From contig NZ_CP056087.1 of assembly GCF_001839655.2 (NCBI RefSeq), forward strand, positions 3,968,001 through 4,032,000: a DNA stretch of 64,000 bases. Reading direction: 5' to 3'. The notes under the pieces were generated by a model. That model searched no databases. It was not told where the DNA came from and worked only from the letters and a program-made list of their open reading frames with translations. This document shows positions 1 through 8,579 of the stretch, one piece after another (position 1 is the first letter of the stretch; each line of letters opens with the position of its first letter). The DNA is from Pseudomonas argentinensis (GTDB lineage Bacteria; Pseudomonadota; Gammaproteobacteria; Pseudomonadales; Pseudomonadaceae). A program made the position numbers and the translations under genes.

Positions 1-76
1 GCGCAATTAATCCGGGAGCGCCGCGGCCACGCCCGTGGTCAGATTTCGTCTGCAGCCCTGATTCCGAGACCCGTCC

Positions 77-1102
77 ATGCCCGTACCCCGCATTGGCTTC
101 GCCTGCCAGTACCGCCACCCTGACCGCAGCCTGCCAGCCGGCGAGCTGAAGATCATCGAGGCTGCCTTCAACCCGCGCACCACCACCCTGCGCTGGATGG
201 ACAGCGTGGCGCCCGCCGTGGCCCACGACAAGCTCGCGGAAATCGTCGAGCACAACCTGCTGGCCCAGTTGCGCCTGCTCGCCTATGTGGTCACCCTGCC
301 CGAGCCGCTGCAGATGCTGCGCCTGAGCAGTGACCTGCTGCCGTTCTACAGCCACCCCAAGGTCGCCGCCTTCTACCAGCAAGCGGAGATGCAGCAGCGC
401 CTGATCGAGGGCTTCGCAGCCATTGGCGAGGTGGCGCGCGCCGCCAACATTCGTCTGTCCATGCACCCGGGCCAGTACTGCGTGCTGGGCTCGGATCGCC
501 CCGATGTGGTGGAAAACAGCCTCGCCGAGTTCGAATACCACGCCGACATGATCCGCATGATGGGTTACGGGCGGACCTTTCAGGACTTCAAGTGCAACCT
601 GCATATCGCCGGCAAGCTGGGCGGCGACGGCATTCGCGCGGTGTGGCCGCGGCTGTCCCATGAGGCGCGCCAGTGCATCACCTTCGAGAATGACGAGAAG
701 ACCTACGGCGTGGATGCCTGCCTGGCCCTGGCCGATCTCGCCCCCGTGGTGCTCGACGTGCACCACTGCTGGATCCACGAGGACGACTACATCGACCCGC
801 ACAGCGAGCGCGTGGCGCGGATCATCGACAGCTGGCGCGGGGTACGCCCGACCATGCACCTCTCGCAACCCCAGGAACGCCTGCAGGAACTGGGGCTGAG
901 TGCCGGGCAGAAGCTGGAAATGCCCGAGGTGCTGGCGGTGGCGCCCAAGCGCGAGCTGTACGGCCACAGCGCGCGGATGTGGAACGAATGGACGAATCGC
1001 TACGTGCTGCAGTTCCTGGATCGCTTCGACATCATGTTCGAAGCCAAGGACAAGAACGTGGCGACCCTGGAGTTCTACGCGCTCTACCTGAAAAGCGCCT
1101 AG
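77..1102 (+). CDS. uvsE: UV damage endonuclease, UvdE/UvsE family
   Basis: The 341-residue product matches the UvdE family of TIM-barrel, metal-dependent endonucleases that nick DNA 5' to UV photoproducts and start an excision repair pathway independent of UvrABC. Visible family motifs are the N-terminal RIGFACQYRHPD, HPGQYCVLG near residue 132, the acidic FENDEK near 203, DVHHCWIH near 232 and HLSQ near 262, which supply the His/Glu/Asp metal ligands. Length is normal for the family (about 300-350). The ATG at 77 follows a short leader with no strong ribosome binding site. It is convergent with the efflux operon, 29 bp away. Function is confident; the symbol is by family. Confidence 0.88.
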   Translation: MPVPRIGFACQYRHPDRSLPAGELKIIEAAFNPRTTTLRWMDSVAPAVAHDKLAEIVEHNLLAQLRLLAYVVTLPEPLQMLRLSSDLLPFYSHPKVAAFYQQAEMQQRLIEGFAAIGEVARAANIRLSMHPGQYCVLGSDRPDVVENSLAEFEYHADMIRMMGYGRTFQDFKCNLHIAGKLGGDGIRAVWPRLSHEARQCITFENDEKTYGVDACLALADLAPVVLDVHHCWIHEDDYIDPHSERVARIIDSWRGVRPTMHLSQPQERLQELGLSAGQKLEMPEVLAVAPKRELYGHSARMWNEWTNRYVLQFLDRFDIMFEAKDKNVATLEFYALYLKSA

Positions 1103-1131
1103 CTTGCCGATGCCGCTTCCTTGGCCTGGGT

Positions 1132-2568
1132 TTATGCGCCTGCGGCGTGCTGCTCCCAGCCGCCACCCAGGGCGCGGTACAGGCCGACCAGCGCCAGGCA
1201 GGTCGCCTGGCGGCTGTCCAGCAAGTCTTCCTCGCTGCTCAGCAAGGCCTGCTGCACGCTCAGCACGTTGAGGTAATCCACCGTGCCCTGCTGGTATTGC
1301 AACTCGGCGTTGGCCAGGGCCACGCGGCTCTGCTCGACCGCTTCCTGCAATCGGTCATGGCGACGTTGCTGGGCCTGGTAGGCGGCCATGGCGTCGTCCA
1401 CTTCGTGCCAGGCGCCGAGCACGGTGCGCTGGTAGGCGACGGCCGATTCCTGCTGCTGCGCCTCGCGCAATTGCAGGGTGCCGCGCCGGCGTCCGCCATC
1501 GAACAGCGGCACGCTGATCGCCGGGCCGATGGCGAAGCGATGGGCGGACCAGCCGTCCAGGTCCCCCAGCTGCAACGCCTGCAGGCCGAGGTCGCCGGAC
1601 AGGGTGATGCGCGGATAGAAGTCCGCCTCGGCCACGCCGATGCTGGCGGTGGCCGCATGCAGTTGGGCCTCGGCCTGGCGAATGTCCGGGCGGCGGCTGG
1701 CCAGTTCGCTGGGCAGGCCGACCGGCACGCGTAGCGGCCCCCTGGGAATCTCGGTCGTCTCGCCCAATTCCGCCTGCAGGCTGCCGGGGGCCTGGCCGAG
1801 CAACAGCGCCAGGGCGTTGCCCAGCCGCCGTTCGCGCAGGCGCAGCGGCTCCAGGCGTGCCTCCAGGGACGCCACCCGGGAGGCCGCCTCGGCCACTTCC
1901 AAGTGGGTGGCCACGCCGTCGTCCAGGCGCGTCTGGTTGAGGGTCAGGCTGCGCTGGGCGATCTGCAGGTTCTGTTCGGTGATCAAACGCAGTTGCTGGG
2001 CGCCGCGCAGCTGGATGTAGTCGCTGGCAGTTTCCGCCAGCACCGACAGCGCCACGCCGTCGCGCAGTGCCTGGCTGCCGGCGAGCTGCGCATCGGCAGC
2101 CTCCACTTGCCGGCGCACGCGGCCCCACAGGTCCAGCTCCCAGCTGGCACCCAGGCCGGCCTGCCAGAGGCTGTAGTCGTCCTTGCCGGCATTGCCGGAC
2201 GGGTCGTTGAGGCCCACCTGGCTGTTGCGGGCGCGGCTGTAGCCGGCCTGGCCATCCAGGCTCGGCCCCTGGGCGGCGCCGCTGCTCCGGCGCACGGCGC
2301 GGCTTTGCTGAACGCGGCTGGCGGCCAGTTGCAGGTCAAAGTTGCCGGCCACGGCGCGCTGCAGCAAGGCCGAGAGCTGCGCATCGGCGAAGCTGTCCCA
2401 CCAGCGCGCCTGCACCTGGGCCGCCTCGGGCTGGCTGCGTACCGGGGCCTGCTGCAAGGCCCAGGCGTCCGGCAGGTGGACCTCGGGGCTGCGGAAATCC
2501 GGGCCCAGGGTGCAGGCACTCAGGGCGACGCTGAGGCCGAGCAGCGTCAGTCGATGAAATCGCTGCAT
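1132..2568 (-). CDS. Outer membrane efflux lipoprotein, OprM/NodT family
   Basis: A 478-residue TolC-like outer membrane channel of a tripartite efflux pump. Starting at the ATG at 2568 gives a lipoprotein signal (MQRFHRLTLLGLSVALSACTLGPDF) with lipobox LSAC, so Cys18 should be lipidated, followed by the typical GPDFRSPEV motif. Two outer-membrane-efflux repeats follow, with the family motifs LASRRPDIRQAEAQL and SVPLFDGGRR. A longer reading from 2673 would add sequence before the signal peptide and is unlikely. It begins one base after the stop of the HlyD gene, so it is the last gene of a lysR-MFS-hlyD-oprM order. Substrate unknown. Confidence 0.9.
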   Translation of the reverse strand: MQRFHRLTLLGLSVALSACTLGPDFRSPEVHLPDAWALQQAPVRSQPEAAQVQARWWDSFADAQLSALLQRAVAGNFDLQLAASRVQQSRAVRRSSGAAQGPSLDGQAGYSRARNSQVGLNDPSGNAGKDDYSLWQAGLGASWELDLWGRVRRQVEAADAQLAGSQALRDGVALSVLAETASDYIQLRGAQQLRLITEQNLQIAQRSLTLNQTRLDDGVATHLEVAEAASRVASLEARLEPLRLRERRLGNALALLLGQAPGSLQAELGETTEIPRGPLRVPVGLPSELASRRPDIRQAEAQLHAATASIGVAEADFYPRITLSGDLGLQALQLGDLDGWSAHRFAIGPAISVPLFDGGRRRGTLQLREAQQQESAVAYQRTVLGAWHEVDDAMAAYQAQQRRHDRLQEAVEQSRVALANAELQYQQGTVDYLNVLSVQQALLSSEEDLLDSRQATCLALVGLYRALGGGWEQHAAGA

Positions 2569-2569
2569 G

Positions 2570-3640
2570 TCAGTGCGCCTGCGCCAGTTGGCGGTCATCG
2601 AGTTGGTGGGTGTCGATGCTGGCCTCCACCGACATGCCGACGCGCAGGTAACCCACCACGGGCTGGTCGGCATCGAGCACGATCTTCACCGGGATGCGCT
2701 GCACCACCTTGGTGAAGTTGCCGGTGGCGTTGTCCGGCGCCACGGCGGCGAAGGTCACGCCGGTGGCCGGCGCCAGGCTCTCGACGTGGCCGCGCAGTTG
2801 CAGGTCCGGGTAGCTGTCGACGCGGATGCTCACCGGCTGGCCCGGGCGCACGCGGTTGAGCTGGGTTTCCTGGAAGTTGGCGACCACGAAGGCCTGCTCC
2901 AGCGGCACCACCGCCAGCAGCGGGTTGCCGGGGCTGACGTAGGCACCGACGCGCAGGGCGCGGCGGCCGACCATGCCGTCCATGGGCGCGTGCAGCTCGG
3001 TGTAGGACAGATCCAGCTCGGCCCGCTGCAGCTCGGCCGCGGCCCGCTCGACCGCGGCAGCGGCGGCATCGCGCTGGGCGACGAGGATCGCCGTCTGCTG
3101 GCGGCTGGCGGCCAGCGCCGCCTGGTTCTGCTGCTGGCGCGCCAGGGCAGTATCGAAACGGCTCTGCGCCTGCTGGGCATTCTGCAGGGTGCCGGCGCCC
3201 TGCCCGGCCAGGTGCCTGTAGCGCTGCAGTTCGTGCTCGGCGAAGCGCACCTCGGCCTGGTCGGCCTTGACCGTGGCGGCGGCCTGGTCGATCACCGACC
3301 GCTGGCGCTGCACGCTGGCCTCGGCATTCACCCGCTGCGCCTCGGCGCTGGCCACGCCGGCCTTGGCCACGTCCAGCGCGGCGCGGTAATCGCGGTCGTC
3401 GATACGCGCCAGCAGCTGGCCGGCCTTGACGCGCTGGTTGTCCTCGACCAGCACCTCGCTGACGAAGCCGGCGATCTTCGGCGCCACCAGGGTGAAGTCG
3501 GCGCTGATGAAGGCGTCGTTGGTGCTTTGCTGGTAGTGCTCGGCGAACAGCAGTTGCCAGGCGCCCCAGACCAGCAGGCCGGCGACTGGCAGGCCGATCA
3601 GCAGAGCGGGTTTGCGCAGGGTAGTCATGGTGGTGTCCAT
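2570..3640 (-). CDS. HlyD/EmrA-family membrane fusion protein
   Basis: Periplasmic adaptor joining the inner membrane MFS pump to the outer membrane channel. About 356 residues: one N-terminal membrane segment (KPALLIGLPVAGLLVWGAW), a biotinyl-lipoyl half-motif (VAPKIAGFVSEVLVEDNQ), a long coiled coil of Ala/Gln-rich heptads at about residues 85-190, the second lipoyl half (LHAPMDGMVGRRALRVGAYV) and a beta-barrel domain. The ATG at 3640 starts four bases after the MFS stop; an in-frame GTG at 3658 and an ATG at 3628 are alternatives and no ribosome binding site decides strongly. The closest functional class is EmrA-like multidrug or organic-acid export. Confidence 0.9.
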   Translation of the reverse strand: MDTTMTTLRKPALLIGLPVAGLLVWGAWQLLFAEHYQQSTNDAFISADFTLVAPKIAGFVSEVLVEDNQRVKAGQLLARIDDRDYRAALDVAKAGVASAEAQRVNAEASVQRQRSVIDQAAATVKADQAEVRFAEHELQRYRHLAGQGAGTLQNAQQAQSRFDTALARQQQNQAALAASRQQTAILVAQRDAAAAAVERAAAELQRAELDLSYTELHAPMDGMVGRRALRVGAYVSPGNPLLAVVPLEQAFVVANFQETQLNRVRPGQPVSIRVDSYPDLQLRGHVESLAPATGVTFAAVAPDNATGNFTKVVQRIPVKIVLDADQPVVGYLRVGMSVEASIDTHQLDDRQLAQAH

Positions 3641-3644
3641 CGGT

Positions 3645-5194
3645 TCAGTGGGCGGCACGCGGCGGGTAGATGCGCGTGGGCACCAAGGGAATGATCAGGA
3701 TCAGGGCGAAGGCGACCAGCGCCACGCACAGGTAGAGGTCGGCGTAGGTCAACACCAGGGCCTGCTGATGCAGGCGGCTGGCCAGGTGACTCGCTGCGCC
3801 GTCGGGCAGCAGCGGCTGGTTACCGAGGCGATCGACCAGGTTGTTGGAATGCAGGTGCAGGCGCGCGGTGGTCAGCAGGTCGAGAACCGCGGTGGCCACT
3901 ACCGCGGCCAGGCCCTTGACGGTGTTGAACCAGGCCGAGGCGAACGGCCCCTGGATCGGCTGGATGCTGCCGGTGGAGAGCATCAGCAGTGGCAGCACCG
4001 ACATCGGCTGGCCGAAGATCTGCAGCAGCTGGATCAGCAAAAAATCATCGCGAATCCACGCCGAGGTCAGCTGCGAGCCGAGCACGCAGGCCAGGCCCAT
4101 CATCCCCAGCCCCGCGGCCAGCACGTAGCGGCAATCGACCTGGCGCAGGTTGCACAGCGCCGCCACCAGGGGCAGCGCGAGCAGTTGCGGCACGGCCACC
4201 CAGAGCAGCATCGGTGCGGTTTGCAGTGGCCGGTAGCCCTGCACCTGGGCCAGGTAGGACGACGGAATCAGGCTCGCAGCCAACAGCACCAGCAACACCC
4301 CGGCCAGGGTGAACAGCGCGAAGGCGAGGTTGCGCGCCTTGAGCAGCTGCAGCTTGAAGAACGGCAGGGGGTGGCGCCATTCGTTGAGCAGGAACAGCAC
4401 CAGCAACAGGCTGCCACCGCCGAGCAGGCTGACGATCAGCGGCGAGTGCAGCCAGTTCAGGCGCTCGCCCTGCAGCAGGCCGATGACCAGCAGGTTGATC
4501 GCCGGCAGGCCGAGCAGCAGGCCGCGCCAGTTGAACTGGGCGAAGCGCTCCAGGGGCAACGGATCCTGGGGCAGGCCCCAGGCCACGGCGGCCATGGCCA
4601 GCAGGCTGCCGGGGATGATCTGCCAGAACGCCCACTGCCAGCCGGCATATTCCACCCAGAAGGCGGCCAGGGGCGTGCCCATGCTGGGGCCGAAGGTCGC
4701 CGTCAGCGCATAGGCGGCCAGGCCGTAGAGCTTGACGTTGGCCGGCAGGAAGCGCAGCGCCACGCTCATCAGCATCGGCGGCAGTGCCCCGCCGGCCAGC
4801 CCCTGCAGGGCGCGCAACAACATCAGCACGCGCTCGTTGGGCGCCAGCGGCGACAGCAGGCCGAGCAGCATGAAGGCGCCTATGGCGCACAGGGTGAAGC
4901 GGCGAATCGACAGGGTTACCGCGAACCAGGGGCGAAGGCCATGGCACTGACCGAGGCGGCCATGTACAGCGCCAGCAGCCAGCTGCCCTCGTCATGGCCG
5001 ATGCCCATGGCGCCGCGGATATCGACCAGGGCGATCTTGGTGACGTTCTCGTTGAAACCCGACACCAGCACGGCCAGCAGCACGCCGAGCAGGCCGACGA
5101 CGATGCGCAGCCCGAAGGGGCTCGCCTGCATCGGTGCGGCCTGTGGCGTGGAGGGCGCGGAAAGGGGTAAAGGCGTGAGCGCAGGCGCATTCAT
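3645..5194 (-). pseudogene. EmrB/DHA2-family MFS transporter gene with a one-base frameshift
   Basis: The inner membrane pump of the tripartite system is read in two frames. The N-terminal part (ATG at 5194 to 4916) has TM1 and TM2 (GLRIVVGLLGVLLAVLVSGF, then the DHA2 motif NENVTKIALVDIRGAMG and SWLLALYMAASVSAMAFAP) and stops a few codons later. The rest, entered at Trp (codon 4928-4926), continues WFAVTLSIRRFTLCAIGAFM through TM14 to the stop at 3645. Adding one C to the CCCC run (GGGG at 4929-4932 on the plus strand) would restore a single product of about 515 residues, the normal EmrB size. It is either a true inactivating or phase-variable mutation or a homopolymer sequencing error. Downstream genes remain intact. 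Confidence 0.85.
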
Positions 5195-5333
5195 GACGAT
5201 GCGCAGCCGCCCGCCTGGCAAGTGCAGAGCATGCGGAAATATCCGGTAACGTGTTTAGCCCGGCAGTCTAGGGAAAACGACCATTACCGAAAATTGCAAT
5301 GTTTCTAATAGATGATTGCGCCAGACGCAGCAT

Positions 5334-6242
5334 TCAGACGCCCAAAGCGTTCTCTTCGCAGCAACGCTTGATCAGGCCGCGCAGCCAGCGATGGGCCGGG
5401 TCGTTGTCGAAGCGCGGGTGCCAGGACTGGTGGACCCGCACCGGCGACAGCGGCAAGGGGATCTCGAAGCTGCGCAGGGCCAGGCCCAACTGGTTGCACA
5501 CGGCGACCACCGGGTTGGGCATGGGCAGGATCAGGTCCGAATCGCGCAGCGCCAGCACGGCGGAAAAGAAGCTCGGCGACACCGTGACCACCCGGCGCGC
5601 CAGGCCCTGCCGTTCGAGCACCTGGTCGATGGGCCCGCGGGCCAGGCCACGGCGCGACACGCTGATCTGGTCGAAGGCGGCGAACCGTTCGGCGTTGATC
5701 ATCTCGTCGAAGATCGGGTGGTCGGCCCGCGCCAGGCCCACGAAGCGGCTCATGAACAGGCCCTGGTGCTTGATCTCCGGCGGCAGCTGCAGCGAGGCGC
5801 CGATGGCCAGGTCGATGCGCCCGGCGCGCATGGCGTCGTCGTCGCCGTCGATTTCCGGCACGAAACGCAGCATCACCCTGGGCGCCTGCTCGCGGATCAA
5901 TTCCACCAGCCGGCCGCCGTAACAGACCATGAAGATGTCGTTGGTGCGGATGTTGAACGCCCGGTCGAGGCTGGCCAGCTCCACCTCCTGGGAGCGGAAC
6001 ACGCCACTGGCCTGCTCGACCAGGTCGCGCACCTGCTCGCGCAGCTCCAGGGCCCGGGGCGTCGGCACCAGGCCACGGCCGGCACGCACCAGAATCGGGT
6101 CGCCCACCGCCTCGCGGATGCGCGTCAGGGTGCGGCTCATGGCCGGCGGGCTGAGGTGCATGCGCCGCGCGGCGCCGACCACGCTGCCCTCCTCCAGCAA
6201 CACGTCGAGGGCGACCAGCAGATTCAGATCCGGCAATTGCAT
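5334..6242 (-). CDS. LysR-family transcriptional regulator
   Basis: A 302-residue LysR regulator. The N-terminal winged helix-turn-helix begins MQLPDLNLLVALDVLLEEGSV and contains GAARRMHLSPPAMSRTLTRIRE; the C-terminal periplasmic-binding-like effector domain follows. Starting at 6242 fits the family; the upstream in-frame extension lacks homology features. It lies upstream of the MFS-hlyD-oprM genes in the same direction, with 139 bp between its stop and the MFS start, rather than in the more usual divergent layout. Control of the efflux operon is an inference from proximity. Confidence 0.88.
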   Translation of the reverse strand: MQLPDLNLLVALDVLLEEGSVVGAARRMHLSPPAMSRTLTRIREAVGDPILVRAGRGLVPTPRALELREQVRDLVEQASGVFRSQEVELASLDRAFNIRTNDIFMVCYGGRLVELIREQAPRVMLRFVPEIDGDDDAMRAGRIDLAIGASLQLPPEIKHQGLFMSRFVGLARADHPIFDEMINAERFAAFDQISVSRRGLARGPIDQVLERQGLARRVVTVSPSFFSAVLALRDSDLILPMPNPVVAVCNQLGLALRSFEIPLPLSPVRVHQSWHPRFDNDPAHRWLRGLIKRCCEENALGV

Positions 6243-6335
6243 CGTGGGCACGCCTCCAGCGCCGACCAGTGCACAGGGCGCAAGTCTAGGCCTATTGCGC
6301 TGCAGGCAAAAGCCCTCTGGCAAATCACCCAGGAA

Positions 6336-6364
6336 CGAAAAAGGCCCTGCACTGCAGGGCCTTG
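6336..6364 (-). terminator. Rho-independent terminator downstream of fadD1
   Basis: Inverted repeat AAGGCCCTGC / GCAGGGCCTT with a very short loop, followed on the minus strand by a run of five T (the plus strand shows AAAAA at 6336-6340). It lies 17 bp beyond the fadD1 stop. Confidence 0.85.
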
Positions 6365-6380
6365 GTGTGCAGCGTGACGC

Positions 6381-8069
6381 TTACTTATTGCCGAGCTTCT
6401 TGAGCTCTTCGTCACGCAGCTCGCGGCGCAGGATCTTGCCGACATTGGTGGTCGGCAGGCTCTCGCGGAACTCGACCTGCTTGGGCCGCTTGTAGCCGGT
6501 GAGGTTGTCGTGCATGTGCTGCATGACCTGTTCCTTGGTCAGGGTCATGCCCGGCTTGACCACCACGAACACCTTGATCGACTCGCCCGAGCGCTCGTCC
6601 GGCACGCCGATGGCGGCGCACTGCAGGACGCCCGGCAGGGTCACCAGCACGTCTTCCAGCTCGTTCGGGTAAACGTTGAAGCCGGACACCAGAATCATGT
6701 CCTTCTTGCGGTCGACGATGCGAATGTAGCCGTCGGGCTGGATGATGCCGATGTCGCCGGTCTTGAACCAGCCGTTGGCGTCGATCACCTCGTCGGTGGC
6801 TTCCTGGCGCTGCCAGTAGCCCTTCATCACCTGCGGGCCCTTGATGCACAGCTCGCCGGTTTCGCCCAGGGCCAGGTCGTTGCCCTGGTCATCGATGACC
6901 TTGAACTGAGTGGAGGGCGCAGGGATGCCGATGCTGCCCATCTGGATATTGGTGATGGGGTTCACCGAGGCCACCGGGCTGGTTTCGGTCAGCCCATAGC
7001 CTTCGCAGATCGGGCACCCGGTAACCTGTTTCCAGCGCTCGGCGGCGGCCTGCTGCAGCGCCATGCCGCCGGAGAGGGTGACCTTGAGCCTGGAGAAGTC
7101 GAGCTTCTGGAACCCTTCGTTGTTGCTCAACGCCACGAACAGGGTATTGAGGCCGACGAAGCCGCTGAACTTGAACCTGGACAGGTCCTTGACCATGGTC
7201 GGCAGGTCGCGCGGATTGGTGATCAGCAGGTTGTGGTTGCCGCAGTGCATCATCGCCATGCAGTGAAAGGTGAAGGCGTAGATGTGGTACAGCGGCAGCG
7301 GCGCAACGAGGATCTCGCTGCCCTCGCCCAGGTTCGAGCCCATCAGCTCGCGGCACTGCAGCATGTTGGCGATCAGGTTGCGGTGGGTGAGCATGGCGCC
7401 CTTGGCCACCCCGGTGGTGCCGCCGGTGTACTGCAGCACGGCCACGTCCCGGGACCCGGGGCTGGCCTCGCTGACCGCCTTGCCACGGCCCTGGCTCAGG
7501 GCGTCGGTGAACTTGACCGCGCCTGGCAGGTTGTAGGCCGGCACCATCTTCTTCACGTACTTGACCACGGCATTGACCAGCAGGCGCTTGAGCGGCGGCA
7601 GCATGTCGCCGACCTCGGTGACGATCACCGTCTTCACGCCGGTCTTGGGCACTACCTGCTCGGCCAGGTGCGCCATGTTGGCCAGGCACAGCAGCGCCTT
7701 GGCGCCGGAGTCGTTGAACTGGTGTTCCATTTCCCGCGCGGTGTACAGCGGGTTGGTGTTGACCACCACCAGGCCGGCACGCATGGCGCCGAATACCGCC
7801 ACCGGGTATTGCAGAACGTTGGGCAGTTGCACGGCGATGCGGTCGCCGGGCTTGAGATCGGTGTGCTGCTGCAGGTACGCCGCGAAGTGACCGGACAGCT
7901 CGTACAGCTGGCCGTAGGTAATCGTCCTGCCCAGATTGGTAAACGCGGGCTTGTCGGCAAAACGCTGGCAGGACTGCTTCAGCACCGCTTGAACGTTGGG
8001 GTACTGGTCGGGATCGATCTCGGCCGCGACCCCCTCGGGATATTTGTCCGTCCAGAAGTTTTCGGTCAT
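6381..8069 (-). CDS. fadD1: Long-chain fatty acid-CoA ligase (FadD1)
   Basis: A 562-residue AMP-forming acyl-CoA synthetase that activates long-chain fatty acids to acyl-CoA for beta-oxidation, acting at the inner membrane face. ANL-superfamily motifs are present: YTGGTTGVAKGAMLTH (P-loop A3), GYGLTETSP (A5), TGDIGIIQPDGYIRIVDRKKDMILVSGFNVYP (A7-A8 and the FACS signature) and the C-terminal catalytic Lys in NVGKILRRELR. The ATG at 8069 is preferred: AGGAG stands nine bases upstream, while the GTG at 8075 is only three bases from it. It is the second of two tandem fadD paralogues, as in PAO1 (PA3299/PA3300). Confidence 0.95.
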   Translation of the reverse strand: MTENFWTDKYPEGVAAEIDPDQYPNVQAVLKQSCQRFADKPAFTNLGRTITYGQLYELSGHFAAYLQQHTDLKPGDRIAVQLPNVLQYPVAVFGAMRAGLVVVNTNPLYTAREMEHQFNDSGAKALLCLANMAHLAEQVVPKTGVKTVIVTEVGDMLPPLKRLLVNAVVKYVKKMVPAYNLPGAVKFTDALSQGRGKAVSEASPGSRDVAVLQYTGGTTGVAKGAMLTHRNLIANMLQCRELMGSNLGEGSEILVAPLPLYHIYAFTFHCMAMMHCGNHNLLITNPRDLPTMVKDLSRFKFSGFVGLNTLFVALSNNEGFQKLDFSRLKVTLSGGMALQQAAAERWKQVTGCPICEGYGLTETSPVASVNPITNIQMGSIGIPAPSTQFKVIDDQGNDLALGETGELCIKGPQVMKGYWQRQEATDEVIDANGWFKTGDIGIIQPDGYIRIVDRKKDMILVSGFNVYPNELEDVLVTLPGVLQCAAIGVPDERSGESIKVFVVVKPGMTLTKEQVMQHMHDNLTGYKRPKQVEFRESLPTTNVGKILRRELRDEELKKLGNK

Positions 8070-8428
8070 GGACACCCACTCCTAAGCAACAGCTTGTCGT
8101 CACCGCCAAGGCGGTTGTTTGTTGTATGTATGCCTGGCTGTTCGCCCCTGAGGAGCGCAAAGCGGGCCGAGATTAGCAGAGTTGCCGGATACCGACCAGA
8201 GCACGAAAAGGCCGGCCGGTATCGGAAATGACCAGATTGAAAATATTGGTCACACGCTTTTTTTACCGAGGCGGTCCGGCGGACAACACTCGTCTGGCGG
8301 CGGCAACGCCCATGATAGACGCCTGGGCACTTTCCTGCAGATCGGGATTCGAAGGCAGGAAGGGTAAGATCCGATACTCGCACCGGCTATGTCATGCGCG
8401 GCAACACCGGATATCACCAAAGAGCGAG

Positions 8429-8503
8429 CCTGTAGCCCGGATCGAGCGTAGCGACACCCGGGAAACTGCCCTGGGTATCGCTGCGCTCAACGCCAGGCTA
8501 CGG
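8429..8503. repeat. REP-like dispersed repeat (GTAGCC...GGCTAC)
   Basis: Imperfect palindrome running from GTAGCCCGGATCG to AACGCCAGGCTAC, with the inner motif GGGTATCGCTGCGCT. A related copy in the other orientation is at 16783-16817 (GTAGCCTGGCGTTGCGCGCA...CGGGCTAC). Such elements are common between Pseudomonas genes. Confidence 0.7.
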
Positions 8504-8529
8504 AATCGAGACGGCGCCAGTTGTCACAA

Positions 8530-8557
8530 AGCAAAAGGCCCCGCAGTGCGGGGCCCT
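8530..8557 (-). terminator. Terminator downstream of fadD2
   Basis: GC-rich inverted repeat AAGGGCCCCGC / GCGGGGCC followed on the minus strand by TTTTGC, about 25 bp beyond the fadD2 stop. Confidence 0.75.
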
Positions 8558-8579
8558 TGTCGTTGAGTCATGCAGCTGA

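Larger units (their letters stand above)
8070..8579. other. 510-bp spacer between fadD1 and fadD2
   Basis: No gene is supported here. It holds the fadD1 promoter region, with a palindrome ACCGCC-AA-GGCGGT at 8102-8115 that could be an operator (untested), a dispersed REP-like repeat (8429-8503) and the fadD2 terminator (8530-8557). An open frame running through 8228-8566 is only the translation of the repeat. Confidence 0.6.

Noticed and set aside
8228..8566. A 112-codon plus-strand open frame between fadD1 and fadD2
   Set aside because: Most of it is translation of the REP-like repeat and terminator; no ribosome binding site or homology.
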